In this document: piece after piece, positions 1 to 12,061 of the stretch
Layout: each line of letters opens with the position of its first letter
Position numbering within the stretch: the stretch's first letter is position 1
Assembly: GCA_907164885.2 (NCBI GenBank)
Contig: OU015503.1
Location: 64,975,068 to 65,039,067 of the forward strand
Direction: 5' to 3'
From: Dolomedes plantarius
Taxonomy: Eukaryota; Arthropoda; Arachnida; Araneae; Dolomedidae
DNA: 64,000 bases
Position numbers and translations under genes: made by a program
The notes under the pieces: generated by a model
Told to the model about the DNA's origin: nothing
Database searches by the model: none
What the model saw: the letters and a program-made list of their open reading frames with translations, nothing else

Positions 1-1025
1 CATTGAAGAATTTCTTAAGATAATTTTTTTAATATTAAATATAATTTAATCTATTAGCTTAAATCTGGATAATTTATTGACACTGATTCTGCATTCTGGT
101 AGTTTTGCATTGTTTATTTACGTAGTTTATTTACTTGGAACCACCTGAAAAAATTCGAAAATTTGTTCAGTCGAGGTGGGTTATGAATGTTTAAGTACTG
201 TATATTACATTGTCATTTTGTTCGATGCAGAGGAAATTTTTCAAACTCTTAAACGCACTGAAAATCTAGAGTGAAAATAAGTCTTTCTTATTTAGTTGTA
301 GTTTGATACATTTTCAGGGCTATATAGAGTGAGTCTTCTTAAAGAATAACAGTTTATAATGTTCAATTATATAAATTGCCTACCTTCATTTATGCAGAAA
401 TTCTGCTCGTCGATATTATTTTTGAAATCCTTTTAACAATCAATTAAGGGTGTTCATCTAGACGTTTTATACATTTTACTCTTTCTGAAAAGAGCTTTTG
501 AACACTGCAACCGGTCCTGGATTGTAAGTGTCAACGAAAAAAAGCCACAGAAATTTGACAGTTTTCTTCCTTTTATTATATTGTTTACTTGTTGTCAATG
601 ATACACCGGATCGCCTAAAAGGACGCAATTTGCAGTCCTTTTTTTTTTTAACCAAGCGCAGACTTATGAAGCTGATAATGTTGCAGCGTTCCAAGAAGAA
701 AACTGTTCAAAGGTCTAAAATGGTCATTCCAGCTTATTCTTTGCAGAGGGTTCAGGAATTCAGGGCCCTCCCCTAGGCATGTGATTTATGAATGTGTTAT
801 CAGATGGTTTATTCGGAAGCTTTCTGATTGTTTTCCCTCGCAAATGAAAAATTAAAAGGGAATTTGTAGATAATTTCTAGTTTAAACTATGCAGATTTCA
901 AGGAAATTTTCTTTTACAAGATTCGGATATTTTATTCTGGGGAAAAAGAATATAGCACTATTAGTGAGGCTTGTGTGTATATATAAATATATGTGTGTGT
1001 GTATGTATGTATGTCTGTATGTATA

Positions 1026-1030
<5 letters not shown>
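1..1030. other. Unassigned AT-rich sequence
   Basis: I see no credible coding region, RNA gene or repeat hallmark here. Short ORFs near 476-776 lack any recognisable domain and lie in low-complexity AT-rich sequence. Confidence 0.5.

Positions 1031-1109
<79 letters not shown>
1031..1109. repeat. (TA)n microsatellite
   Basis: A long, almost pure TA dinucleotide run, preceded by TATG/TGTG repeats. It abuts the left end of a TA-targeting MITE. Confidence 0.97.
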
Positions 1110-1113
<4 letters not shown>

Positions 1114-1664
1114 CAGTCGAACCTCCATATATCGAACTTCCACATATCGAAATTTTCTATATATCGAACTCTTAGCAAATCTCCATGTTCACTACATAGA
1201 AAAATTGTTTCTATATATCGAAAAATTCTCTATAAATCGAAATTTTTTTCAAGACAAATTGGGAGATTTTATTCCAATTTAGAATAAAATCTCCCAATTT
1301 TTGGCATTTGAAACTATATGTCATGGACTTCAATTCGCAGAAAATGTCCCTGATTAAGTTTTTAGTGGACTGAATAAATAAAAAATGTAACTGTGATCAT
1401 TGTAACCACTGTCTGGATTATTCTTTTTTTAAAGGTATGTAGTAGTACTCAATAATTCTCTCATATTAATTCATTCTTTAGTTATTAACTTTCATTTAAT
1501 GGGATTCGCATATAAATTAGAAATGGAGTTTCGTATACGAAAATTAGCTTTAATTTTTTTTAGGAGAATTATGATAAAACTAAGATCAATTCTTTATATC
1601 GAAATTTCTATATATCGAAATTTTTTCCGGCAATTTGCTATTTCGATATATGGAGGTTCGACTG
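1114..1664. mobile_element. Tigger/pogo-like MITE, copy 1
   Basis: The element begins CAGTCGAACCTCCATATATC and ends with the inverted copy of this sequence, and both ends are flanked by TA. CAGT-type termini with a TA target are typical of the Tigger/pogo branch of Tc1/mariner. No transposase is present in its 551 bp, so it is non-autonomous. Internally it has a perfect hairpin near 1260-1295 (arms GGGAGATTTTATTC and GAATAAAATCTCCC). A second copy lies at 34436-35052. Confidence 0.9.
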
Positions 1665-1697
1665 TATATATATATAAATGTGTGTGTGTGTGTGTAT

Positions 1698-1859
1698 CAC
1701 GTAACAAACGATCACTATTAAATAACAAATAGCTTTCGTAGCCATGCGCTAAAGAAGCCATTAATCCCAAAGCATGTATACTTTGTGGAAGCATATATGC
1801 TTTGGAGTTAATGGCTACGAATGCTGATTGTTATTTAACAGTGGTTGTTTGTTACGTGA
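1698..1859. mobile_element. Foldback MITE with ~50-bp inverted arms
   Basis: The left arm starts CACGTAACAAACGATCACT and the right arm is its inverted complement with a few mismatches, ending GTTTGTTACGTG. Pairing continues through AATAACA and TTCGTAGCCAT, leaving a small central loop. No coding capacity. Superfamily not assigned. Confidence 0.8.
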
Positions 1860-1956
1860 CATATATGTGTACATAACTAATACAAATATAAGCACTTTCT
1901 TTATGGTAAATTCTGTTGCTATTAGGTAGCAATTCTGTATACATACACACACACAC

Positions 1957-2416
1957 ACATGGGAAAATAGGCAATCGGGATAATCGAAAATCTGCATAAT
2001 ACGGGTAATATGGGTAATAAGCAAAACAAAATCCTTAAGTAAGCAGATTTACCGTTTATTACGATAAAAAAACTATGTTTTGTAACCAAATTACATAGTA
2101 TTGTTTACAAGATATTAAAAGTTTAAAAAAAAACTTTTCACATCATTTCTTAACATAGAATTGTTAAGTCTAGTAAAGCTTCCTTAAAACTCAAAGAAAA
2201 GCATTTTTTACCATAATTTATTGTACAATCTATGCAGGAACTGTACATTGAATCAAACTAAAAAGCGAATTTTTGGCGTACTTGTAGTCACGTTCTTCCT
2301 ATCATAGTTAAAAATTATTATCCAATGTGAACATTAAATAAAAATATGTCTACAAATATGATCCGGATTATCCGGAGATCCAGATCAACGAGGGCCGGAT
2401 AAACGATGTTTTACTG
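1957..2416 (-). mobile_element. Tigger-like element with CCGGAT-rich ends, copy 1
   Basis: The interior matches, in opposite orientation, the element at 15916-16374: shared segments include GCAAAACAAAATCCTTAAG and the reiterated ATCCGGAT motifs near both ends. The right end is GTTTTACTG, the complement of the terminal CAGTAAAAC. The left terminus is missing. Confidence 0.75.
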
Positions 2417-2775
2417 TGCATAATGGAGAGGATGAAAGGTTCATCAATGACATGGCACAGTGGCTCTGAAGTTGTCAAAAATGATCGATTCGATTTCGAT
2501 TCTTGCTCTGCTGAGCATTGTCTGTTTGTGAATGATAAAGAGAAATACAAATAAGTGAGGCGGAATAGATTTAGTCATTATAGTTGTGTCAAATGGAAAT
2601 TGGGAACGTTTCGACCAAATTTGGGGAACTTTCTTTTGTATGGGAGATGAAAGGTTGCTGAGAGGAGGGTTCAAAGGTTTGAACGTAAGGTTCTTATGCC
2701 AAAACAGGCAGATTTTTTTCCTGTCCCGTCAAAAGTTCATCTATATTGAAAGAGAAAGCAAGTTAGAATCTGTAT
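2417..2775. other. Unassigned intergenic sequence
   Basis: Nothing recognisable. The short ORFs on both strands overlap each other and show no domain. Confidence 0.4.
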
Positions 2776-3561
2776 GAGTCTCCTAGACATTATATAATGC
2801 GTGAAGGAAAATTAAGTTTAATATAGGTTTTTATCAATCTGTATTTTGATTGTTGTTGTGTCATTCCTGATTCAATATTTTTGTCTTTTACGAATGTTCG
2901 CTAAACGATGCTTGCAGAAATACGAACACGTTTCCGTACAAAAAATTATTAAAATACTTTCCGAACCGGACCACTTCCGTAACCCACAAATCACTTACCC
3001 CTATAAAAAACCCTGAACCTGGCATTGAACTGTAGAAAATCGGACTAAGAAGTGTCTAGTAAGTCTCCTAGACACTTTATAATGCTCTTAATATACTTTT
3101 ATATGAAGGTTAAATCAGTTAAATCTCGGTTTTCTTCGAACTATATTTTGTTCATTTTTGTCTCAATACTTTATCAATATTTTTGTCTTTTACGAATGTT
3201 CGCTAAATGATGCTTGCAGAAATACGAACACGTTTCCGTACAAAACATTATTAAAATACTTTCCGAACCGGACCACTTCCATAACCCACAAATCACTTAC
3301 TCCCTATAAAAAAAAACCTGTACCTGGCATTTAACTGTAGAAAATCCGACTAGGAAGTGTCTAGTAAGTCTCCTAGACACTTTATAATGCTCTTAATATA
3401 CTTTTATATGAAGGTTAAATAAGTTAAATCTCGGTTTTCTTCAAACTACATTTTGATCATTTTTGTCTCATTCCTGTATCAATATTTTTGCCTTTTATAA
3501 GTTTACACTAAATATTTCTCGTTGTATTATGAACATACTTCATTACAAAACATTATTGAAA
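2776..3561. repeat. ~300-bp tandem repeat array, first segment
   Basis: Units recur at about 2776, 3061 and 3365 with a period near 300 bp. Each carries the landmarks AAGTCTCCTAGACACTTTAT, CTCGGTTTTCTTC, a GAACCGGACCACTTCCGTAA block and an oligo-A tract. The array is broken at 3561/3562 by a Helitron and resumes at 4776. Confidence 0.9.
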
Positions 3562-4775
3562 CTAGCTGAGTGGCAACCCGATGTGTTGCTATTTCGATTT
3601 AAAATGAAATTTCTTAAAGATTAAAAACTATTTAATTACTTTTAAAAATATATTAGAATTTTTAAAAGACGAAATAATTATTTTAATTTCTCTTTTTCAA
3701 ATTTTGGTTTTTGGCTTTTAAAGTAATTCTTTCAAATTTCCGTTATAAAATTTTGCTTTTTAAACAAAAAAGAAGTTCATTCAATTAGAAAAAATTCTGA
3801 AGGTTTTAACTTCTCGTTTCCTAAAACTAAAATTGTTTCTGGTACTTTAAAATTATTTCTGGATTTCAATTATTAAATGACTTGTTCTCAGACTCGTTCT
3901 CAACTAATAATTTTTCCTTTTGGCAACATGTCCGAATGTAAGTATTAAACCTCATGGGGGGGGGGGGGAGTGCTTAAAAAAATAGAAAGTCAGTTCTAAG
4001 GAATTCAAAATTGGTGGCGGACGAATCGTCAACAGTTGCTCAAAAATTAGAAACAAATTCCATGAACTTGCTGGAATTATTAGTCAGTAAAATAATGAGT
4101 CGAAAAATTACGAACTCGGCATTCAGTTACATTAAGGTACTATGGCGATCAGCGCGTGAAATTTCAAATGTGAGTTTTGTCAGTACGCTTTTTTAGAATG
4201 ATAACATTTTTTTTATTAAGTGCATTTGGTATATTTTGGAAGCCGAACATCTATCAAATGCCAATAAATCGTAAAATTGACATTAATAGGTGAAGAAAAC
4301 CGAAAAATTTGTCCATCAAAATTGTCGATTTCGCGAAATTCAGAAAACTCTTTGGGAAAAAAACTTCGTTTGCAATGAAAAACCTTTTTAACTTTATAAA
4401 AATGTGTATATCCTTAAAGATGAAGAGTTGTAGAACACATGGAAATAAACAATTTGTCGATTGAAGGACGGAAAAGTTGAATTTTGAATGCGTGAAAATA
4501 GTGGAAATTTACGAAACGGAAAGGAGATGGCTCACCCGGAATGCCAGCTGTTTCTGTTGTCCGCTTGTTTTTAGTTCGGCAGTTTTAATTTAATAATTAA
4601 AAAAGTTTGAAGTTTTGAATGTTGAGGATGGCATTAGTGCACGCGTCTCGTTCGTCCGCGTCCGTCGGTACCAGTCGCGATATCCTGCTATGCTCGGTTC
4701 GGGAGATTAGCCCGTCCCTGTGTCTGCTCACTAACAAACATACGTTTGTTTACCTTCAGCTGTTAATAGTTAAGA
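3562..4775 (-). mobile_element. Non-autonomous Helitron inserted in the 300-bp array
   Basis: On the reverse strand the element begins TC (TCTTAACTATTAACAG) and ends CAGCTAG, with the host flanks A on one side and T on the other, as expected for Helitron insertion between A and T. The flanking repeat resumes in register: CATTATTGAAA on the left joins TGCTTTCCGAA on the right, matching CATTATTAAAATACTTTCCG in the uninterrupted units. About 1.2 kb, with no Rep/helicase coding seen. It contains a G-run near 3957-3968. Confidence 0.85.
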
Positions 4776-5745
4776 TGCTTTCCGAATTGGACCACTACCG
4801 TATTTCCCATTGAACTCTAGGAAATCGAACTAGGAAGTGTCTAGTAAGTTTCCTAGACACTTTATAATTCTCTTAATATACTTTTATATGAAGATCAAAT
4901 AAGTTAAACGTGGGTTTTCTTCAAACTATACTTTGATAATTTTTGTCTCATTCCTGTATCAATATTTTTGTCTTATATTAGTTTTCGCTAAATGTTTCTC
5001 GTGGTATTATGAACATACCGTACGAAACATTATTAGAATGATTTCCGAACCGGACCACTTCCGTAATCCACAAACCACTTACCCCCTATAAAAAAAAACA
5101 CCTGAACCTGACATTGAACAGTTGAAAATCGGACTTGGAAGTGTCTAGTAAGTCTCCTAGATACTTTAGAATCCTCTTAATATACATTTATATAAAGGTC
5201 AAATAAGTTAAATCTCGGGTTTCTTCAAACTAGATTTTGATCATTTTGGTCTCCTTTCTGTATCAATATTTCTGTTTTTAATGAGTTTTCGCTGAAGAAT
5301 GTTTGTAGTATGATGAACATACTTCCGTACAATACATTATTAAAAAGATTTCCGAACTGGACTACTTCCGTAACCCACAAACCACTTAACCCCTATAAAA
5401 AAAAAACCTGAACTTGACATTGAACTCCAGAAAATCGGACTAGGAAGTGTCTAGTAACTCTCCGAGATACTTTATAATTCTCTTAATATACTTTTATATG
5501 AAGGTCAAATAAGTTAAATCTCGGTTTTCATCAAACAATATTTTGATCATTTTTGTCTCGTTCCTCTATCAATATTTTTGTCTTTTATTAGTTTTCGCTA
5601 AATGTTTCTCGCGGCATTATGAACAAACTTCCATACAAAATATTATTAATGATTTCCGAACCGGACCACTTCCGTAACCCACAAACCATTTTCACCCTAT
5701 AAGCAACCCCGAACCTGACATTGAACTCTGGGAAATCGGGTACAA
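4776..5745. repeat. ~300-bp tandem repeat array, second segment
   Basis: It continues the array seen at 2776-3561. Unit landmarks recur at about 4841, 5145 and 5450, a period of about 304 bp. Units differ by scattered substitutions, which implies an old array. Confidence 0.9.
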
Positions 5746-6248
5746 TATGGGAAAGCGTAATTCAAGCTGGAGGGGAGGGGGGGGGGGTATATATATATAT
5801 ATGTATACAACGAGATCGTTTCACGGTGATTACGCCTCAGCCGATGAACGGCTTCAGAGTAATTACAGGTTACTTTAAAGAGCTCTTTAAACACAAGTGA
5901 TCTTCGCAAATGTTTGTACGCCATCAGATCGTTGGTAGCTGCATGATAATCACCCGCATCACTCCTGCGCACCACGTATGTAATGTACTATAGCTATGCA
6001 ACCGCTGAACGATGTTAAAGCGGGCCGTTTGACCCCTGTTAGAGTATTATTTTTCAAAGATAGCGTAATTGGATACGATTATTTCGAGTGTTAAATTCGC
6101 CGTTTACGGAAGTGAGGCCGCGAAGCTGAATCGAATGCGGGTTTCAAGCATCGGTGTTAAGTTAGAGCGTTGAGCTGTTGAAATTTAAACGATAATTTTC
6201 ATCTAGATATGGGAATTTCATCGCTTAATGTGTAGAGCAGTATGACTA
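5746..6248. other. Unassigned, with short poly-G/TA tract
   Basis: It contains a poly-G run near 5777-5787 followed by a short TA run, then moderately GC-balanced sequence. A 92-codon reverse-strand ORF (5697-5975) shows no known domain and starts inside the repeat array. Confidence 0.4.
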
Positions 6249-6350
<102 letters not shown>

Positions 6351-6359
6351 GGATAAAAA

Positions 6360-6606
6360 GGGCCCAGTATACAGGGCTTAAGTCAAAAAAAATGATTTAA
6401 ATATACCAAGTTATTGGTTTTTATACCAATCGCAGAACAATAATTTTGACTTGAGTGTTTTGTACAAAGAAATGTACTTTTGTATACAAAATTGATAGAC
6501 AAAATTGATAAGCCTTTTATACAGGTCAAAAGATTTTTTTTTTTTACCAATAGTAACAAATATCTAAAAATTACTATTTTTACATAAGCCCTTTATACCT
6601 GGCACC
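6360..6606. mobile_element. MITE with ~24-bp TIRs between TA tracts
   Basis: The left end GGGCCCAGTATACAGGGCTT pairs with the right end, whose complement reads GGTGCCAGGTATAAAGGGCT. The interior is about 250 bp, AT-rich and non-coding. Dinucleotide arrays lie on both sides. Confidence 0.7.
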
Positions 6607-6646
<40 letters not shown>

Positions 6647-6647
6647 A
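6607..6647. repeat. (TA)n(TG)n microsatellite
   Basis: A TA run passes directly into a TG run. Confidence 0.95.
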
Positions 6648-7743
6648 TCAGTGGAAAAAGTTTAGCAAAGGCAACCAAGAACTCCCACAGAATCCATAGG
6701 TATATTAATTATTGCAGTTCATAATCTAACAGAGATGAAATACACTAAATTATAAATATAAAATTCAAATATTATCGGCAAATGTGGTTGAAATCTATTG
6801 AATATTTCAAAAACTATTCCAAGATAATGCACTTTAAAACTTTTTTTCTTTCTTACGATGGAATACTTTAAAATCTAACTGTTTATCAGAATATACCACA
6901 ATAAAACATACATATTTTTATACACTAACACTATATGGAAACAAACTTTCAACAAATGAATTAAAATTATGGAAAAAGAAGGCGCTCTCCTTATGTAAAG
7001 TATCTTAAAATTTTTAACTTTTCGAGAAAAATGCGACACGGTTTTCTCGAAAAGTTAAAAATGTTAGAACACAATGTTAGGAATGTTGTAGGCAGGTTGA
7101 AACGTAGTTAAGACAAATACGTTAGATAGTTTTAAGAGCGTCCCAAAGCAGATAGGACATTCTAAATTAAGGAAAAAGTTAAAAATATTTTAAAAAATTA
7201 AAATGAAAAATTTTCAAACAGGACATTTTAACTAAGAAGGGCAGTTTATGATTAACGTACGGATTTTAAATTTGATGAAAATAAACTACGAAGTTCTAAC
7301 TCAACTTAAGTACGTAGTACGTAGGCACAGGTTTAGGCTTACATATCTACATTGACTAATTTAGTTATAAATTCACATTAATTGATTTTGTTCAAAAAGG
7401 TATGGTTTTAAGATCCGAAGGTACAATTATACGATATTCATATTAAAAATTTAGATGAAGCGTTGTCTAAAATATAAACTACGCCAAACTTTCAGGGGGT
7501 ACTAAAATAAACCCCACAACAACTTATTTTCTAGACAATTTACTAATGTCCTCATTTGCCTATAAAAAAATAAGAAAAAAACCTACAATAAAATTCTCCT
7601 TCAAATTTTGTTGTGGAGTTTAAGAAGGCGTATATTTTGCTTTCTTTTCCACAAAATTGATAAATTATATAAGTGGTATGTAATGTTTTACATACTAGTA
7701 ATACATATAGAGTAGTAGTAATTTTAATTTATGCTATGTTAAG
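6648..7743. other. Unassigned, contains a perfect hairpin
   Basis: No coding region recognised. The only structure noted is a perfect 20-bp inverted repeat at 7011-7030 and 7042-7061. Confidence 0.5.
7011..7061. repeat. Perfect 20-bp inverted repeat, 11-nt loop
   Basis: The arms TTTTTAACTTTTCGAGAAAA and its exact complement are separated by an 11-nt loop containing GCGACACG. It could form a stable hairpin in RNA or single-stranded DNA. It has no U-run or gene context that would make it a terminator. Confidence 0.9.
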
Positions 7744-7776
7744 ATATATATATATATATATATATGTGTGTATATA

Positions 7777-7854
<78 letters not shown>
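7744..7854. repeat. (TA)n microsatellite
   Basis: A long TA run with a few TG interruptions. It directly borders the Helitron terminus CTAG at 7855. Confidence 0.97.
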
Positions 7855-8938
7855 CTAGCTGTACCCGTCCCGGCGTTGCTCGGGTAATGTAATTACCAAT
7901 TTTTTAGTAGCCTTAACCCTTTGTTAATGGGCGTCGCTGTCATCCTTTTCCTCACCACGATACATTATTTTACCCATATAAATTTAATCCTTTCTGGCAC
8001 ATTTTGGCAAAATTTTTGACATAGGATTACTAATCGAATATCACTGCAAAAGTATTCGATTTCCTTGAAAGCCAATATATCACATCCTCCACATGCTGAA
8101 ATTCTTTGAAATCTTCATAGATTTTTTCCACAAATACACCACAAATTATATGATATTAACTAAGTGCTGGCCAAAAAAATTTCGGCATTACTAAATGTGA
8201 TTTTTTAATCGATTATCACTGCAATAGTAATCGATTTCCTTTAACCACCGAATCCCTCATAGAAAACAAACGCCCCAACACAATCACGTGCATGACGTCG
8301 AAAAACTGGTTTTTCTCCTATTTTACCTTCGTCCGGAAATGAAGAACGAAATCTCCAAAATGAGATTTCTCGCAAGAGTTTCCGAATCATAAAATAAATT
8401 ATTAAAAAATAACTACAATTTGTAAATTAATTTTGATTCTGGCTTTCGAAACTGTGATGTCTAGGGTCTCTGAGATTAAAATTTCGTCAAAATGTAACGA
8501 CATTTACGTATCGATTCGACAATTTGGAAAAAAGGGTCACGGACAAAATCGCGTTTTTTTCCGAAAAACGGGTGCGTACAGGCGATCGAAAATAAATCAC
8601 AATTAATCGATAAATTAAGACAGACAATTTTAATTGTGATTTCCGTATAGTGTCATCTTTCCCGTATAGGCTCGTCCGAAAAAAAAAAATTCTTGGACGG
8701 ATACGTTAGGATTTACGGGGCTTTTACTCGTCCGGGAGCTCCAAATCGCGACTAAATATTTAATTACGGAAAATCTAATTAAAAAATCGAAAAAAGGGCT
8801 TCGAGGTGCATAATGAGACCTTGGGAGGCATCTTCGTGTCGAATCTCAAGACTGTCCGACCTACTGTCTTTGCGCTGCGCCGCGAGCAGACAAAAACTAG
8901 GTCACACACACACAGACTTTGCCTTTTATATATAAAGA
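7855..8938 (-). mobile_element. Non-autonomous Helitron, second family
   Basis: On the reverse strand the element starts TCTTTATATATAAAAGGC and ends GGGTACAGCTAG, with a short GC-rich inverted repeat (CCGAGCAACGCCGGG) just before the end. The immediate flanks fit A/T insertion. It is about 1.08 kb, with no Rep/helicase ORF. The small ORF on the reverse strand near its 5' end is not conserved-looking and runs into TA repeats. Confidence 0.75.
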
Positions 8939-8940
8939 TA

Positions 8941-8944
8941 TACA

Positions 8945-9039
<95 letters not shown>
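8941..9039. repeat. (TA)n microsatellite
   Basis: A TA run of about 100 bp between a Helitron and a MITE. Confidence 0.97.
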
Positions 9040-9042
<3 letters not shown>

Positions 9043-9208
9043 TGGAATCGCGACCTATCGTTTTTCAAGGGACACATTGAAATGAACGATAAGTGCGGGA
9101 AAACGATAGATGCGGAATCATAACAAAGCAATATGATCGTTGGGACTGGATAAAATAAACGGTACATACGGAAAAACGATGGATCCGAAACGATCGATCG
9201 AGATTCCA

Positions 9209-9211
<3 letters not shown>
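9040..9211. mobile_element. Tigger-like MITE (172 bp) inside a TA tract
   Basis: The ends are CAGTGGAATC and GATTCCACTG, flanked on both sides by TA in a continuous TA array. Internal AACGATAG-type motifs are repeated in inverted orientation (GACCTATCGTTT left, AACGATCGATCGAG right). No coding capacity. Confidence 0.85.

Positions 9212-9278
<67 letters not shown>
9212..9278. repeat. (TA)n microsatellite
   Basis: It continues the TA array on the right of the MITE. Confidence 0.97.
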
Positions 9279-9282
<4 letters not shown>

Positions 9283-9905
9283 TTATTAAAATATCGTAAC
9301 GGATATTTTTATAGACAAAATAATGTAGAAGAAAATATTCAAATTAAATCTAATAGAACATACTAAAGAACATAGTACAGTTAATATAGTACAGTTTGAG
9401 AAACATTTCTTTTACTGTATTGTAATATTTTTTTGAAAAATGTTCAATCGTCTGCCGCATTAGAAAAAAAAAATTTTTTTTTGTCAATTTATTCCGTTGT
9501 TATGCACATGACGCAAAATTAGTTTAAAGTATCACAAAAAGATAAGAAACCACCTGATCAGCATTTAATAAATTAAATTCTAAAAATTAATCTTCAAAAA
9601 TTCACCCAAAATTAGAAAATGGAGGTAAAGATTCGAAAAAGATTTCATTTTAAAGGAATTTGTGTGTTGTAAATTTTTATAACCCTCAGATCATTATTTT
9701 AAATGCAAACTTAAAAGAATGTTACAAAACATCTTAAAAATCTAATTTTAATAAATCTAGAAGAATTTTTCAAAAATCTTTCTCAGTGCACCCCTACACT
9801 ATAAGAAGAATCGCCATGCAAAATTTCAACACTTTAGGTCCAGCGGTTTGGTCTATGCGTTATCTGTCATTCAGTCAGTCAGTCAGTTACGGAACTGTTG
9901 TTTAT

Positions 9906-9913
<8 letters not shown>
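9279..9913 (-). mobile_element. Non-autonomous Helitron (CTGACTGA family), 3'-truncated
   Basis: On the reverse strand it carries the family's 5' signature: CAGTTCCGTAACTGACTGAC, then a CAGACCAAACCGCTGGACC block and a TTTTGCATGGCGATTCTTC block. The CTAG-hairpin end is missing. Its 5' terminus merges into the (TA)n at 9914. Confidence 0.8.

Positions 9914-9958
<45 letters not shown>
9914..9958. repeat. (TA)n microsatellite
   Basis: TA run at the 5' boundary of the preceding Helitron copy. Confidence 0.95.
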
Positions 9959-9960
<2 letters not shown>

Positions 9961-10735
9961 TATCCTTTTTATAGTTTAGATATAATTATTTTATTCTTTT
10001 ACTTAAATATTTAATAATTTTGGGACACTATACGGCTTAAAAGGTTGATCCTCCTTTAACAATAAACAACCAAAACTATAAATTTTACGGTGCATTTTTA
10101 AATGCAGCATGTGAAGGGGAGAAATCATTGAACAGGTGAATTATTCAATGATTTTCTTCCTGTTTTAAGGAATTATACACAAAATGCTATTTATCCTTCT
10201 TAAGCATACAACGCACATCTCGAAATGAGGAACATTATCTCATACTTTCAAATTTCATTGTAGCATTTACAAAAAAATCAAAACTGAGATGAAATTTGCT
10301 TGCCTATTAGCCTAGCGAAAGTTTGCTTTTCTGCATACTTCTGGTGATTACAGCGAGAAAAGTTTTACAGGCTCGCTTGCCAATCATAAGAATTTTTCTC
10401 CCGTAAAGGATGTTAGGAATATTGTTTTTCTCAAGGAATCTATAAAAAAATTATTTAAATTTATTTTGGTATGACTGCAAGCCAATATTGAAAAATCATT
10501 CAATTTTATCTAGGAAAAGAATATAACAAAAATTTCTATTATTTTCGAAGTCTTCGCGTCTAAACCCACAACTTATGTAATAAGTTCTGAATTTTTTCAG
10601 ATTGATAAATCTCGAATTGTTGAGAGGCAAGAATTATCGGTCCATTTTAGAATTTAAAAATGGGTAAATAACAAAAGTAAATCAGAGGCTAACAAAAGTA
10701 AATAAGAGCTCGAATGAACCCAAAATAAATATTTA
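9959..10735. other. Unassigned AT-rich sequence
   Basis: No coding region, RNA gene or repeat boundary recognised. Confidence 0.4.
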
Positions 10736-11501
10736 TCTATATATATAAAATAGTTTCGTAACTGACTGACTGACTGACATATAACGCACAGACCAAACCG
10801 CTGGACATAAAGGGCTGAAATTTTGCATGGTGATTCTTCTTATAGTGTCGGGGTGCACTAAGAGAGATTTTTTAAAAATTCTTCTTAGATTTTTTAAAAT
10901 TAAATTTTTAAGCTGTTTTTGTAATATTCTTTAAAGTTTGCATTTAAAATAATATCTCGATGGTTATAAAATTTATATCACGAGAAAGATCATAAAAATT
11001 TCTTTAAATGATATCTTTTTGGAATCTTTACCTCCATTTTCTGATTTCTGGTGAATTTTAAATATTAATTTTCAGAATTTAATTTATTAAATGCTGATTA
11101 CGTGGTTTCTTTTCTTTTAATTTTGCGTCACGTGCATAACAACGAAATAGACAAAAAAAAATTCTTGCTAATGCGGCAGACGATTGGACATTATCCAAAA
11201 AAATATTACATACAGTAAAAGATATGTTCCTCAAACTGTACTATATTAACTGTACTATATTCTTTAGTATATCTCTATTAGATTTGATTTGAATATTTTC
11301 TTCTGCATTATTTTGTCTATAAAAATATCCGTTGCGATTTTTTTATAAATAATTTTTTTCGTTGTTTTACATCAATTGCATACATTGATCGTTGTATTTA
11401 TTATAAATATATATATATACATATTGTGGCATTAATTGCATGCATTGACCGTTGTATTTTATTTGAATGTACTCCGTAACAAAGTACGGGTTTTCAGTTA
11501 G
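10736..11501 (+). mobile_element. Non-autonomous Helitron (CTGACTGA family), near full length
   Basis: It begins TCTATATATATAAAATAG after A and ends TTTTCAGTTAG before T, a one-base variant of CTAG. The 3' hairpin GTACTCCGTAACAAAGTAC is decayed compared with the copy at 25353-26071. Internal landmarks are shared with all other copies, including the doubled ATTGCATACATTGACCGTTG segment around a short TA tract. Confidence 0.88.
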
Positions 11502-12061
11502 TTTAATAATAAAATGGTAAGTAATTTTTGTTTAATGTATCAGTTATAAATGTGGAAGAAACGAAGAGCATTTTCAACCATGATGGAAGTAAAATTGAAA
11601 ATTGAACTTCTTCTTTCGTTGTTCGTGACTAGTTCAGTTTAATGGAACACTTTCAGTATTATTTCTACTTTAAAAGTTGGGGAAAACTAGATTGACATTA
11701 GATTTGTTGAGTATGCAACGAAAATAACCGTCTTAAGTAATCAATATTTTCAATCCACCTTTCATGAAATATTTGATCTATCTCTAAAGTAAGAAACAGA
11801 ATTATATTTTATAGACCAGAATTAAATTTTATCGTACAATGACTGTTTATGGTGCAATTATTTCTCTTGTATAACTGTGTATCCATTCCAAATTTCATTA
11901 AAATCCGTCCATTAGTTTTTCAGAAATTCGATAAAATGCGGAAATTCTGTTAATTTTGAACATAAGTGTATTTTGTACTGACATTTTGTATTATCTTTTA
12001 CCATTTTATAAAATACATTTGATGGATAGGGCACTTTTTCCCTTTATTTTACATCTAAGTA
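11502..12061. other. Unassigned AT-rich sequence
   Basis: Nothing recognised. The segment TTTCATTAAAATCCGTCCAT near 11892 has the look of a dispersed repeat, but no boundaries were found. Confidence 0.4.

Noticed and set aside
889..1287. 132-codon ORF through the TA tract, and its overlapping frames
   Set aside because: Most of it is Ile-Tyr dipeptides from (TA)n plus a Tigger TIR. Both strands give equally long frames, so it is a repeat artefact.
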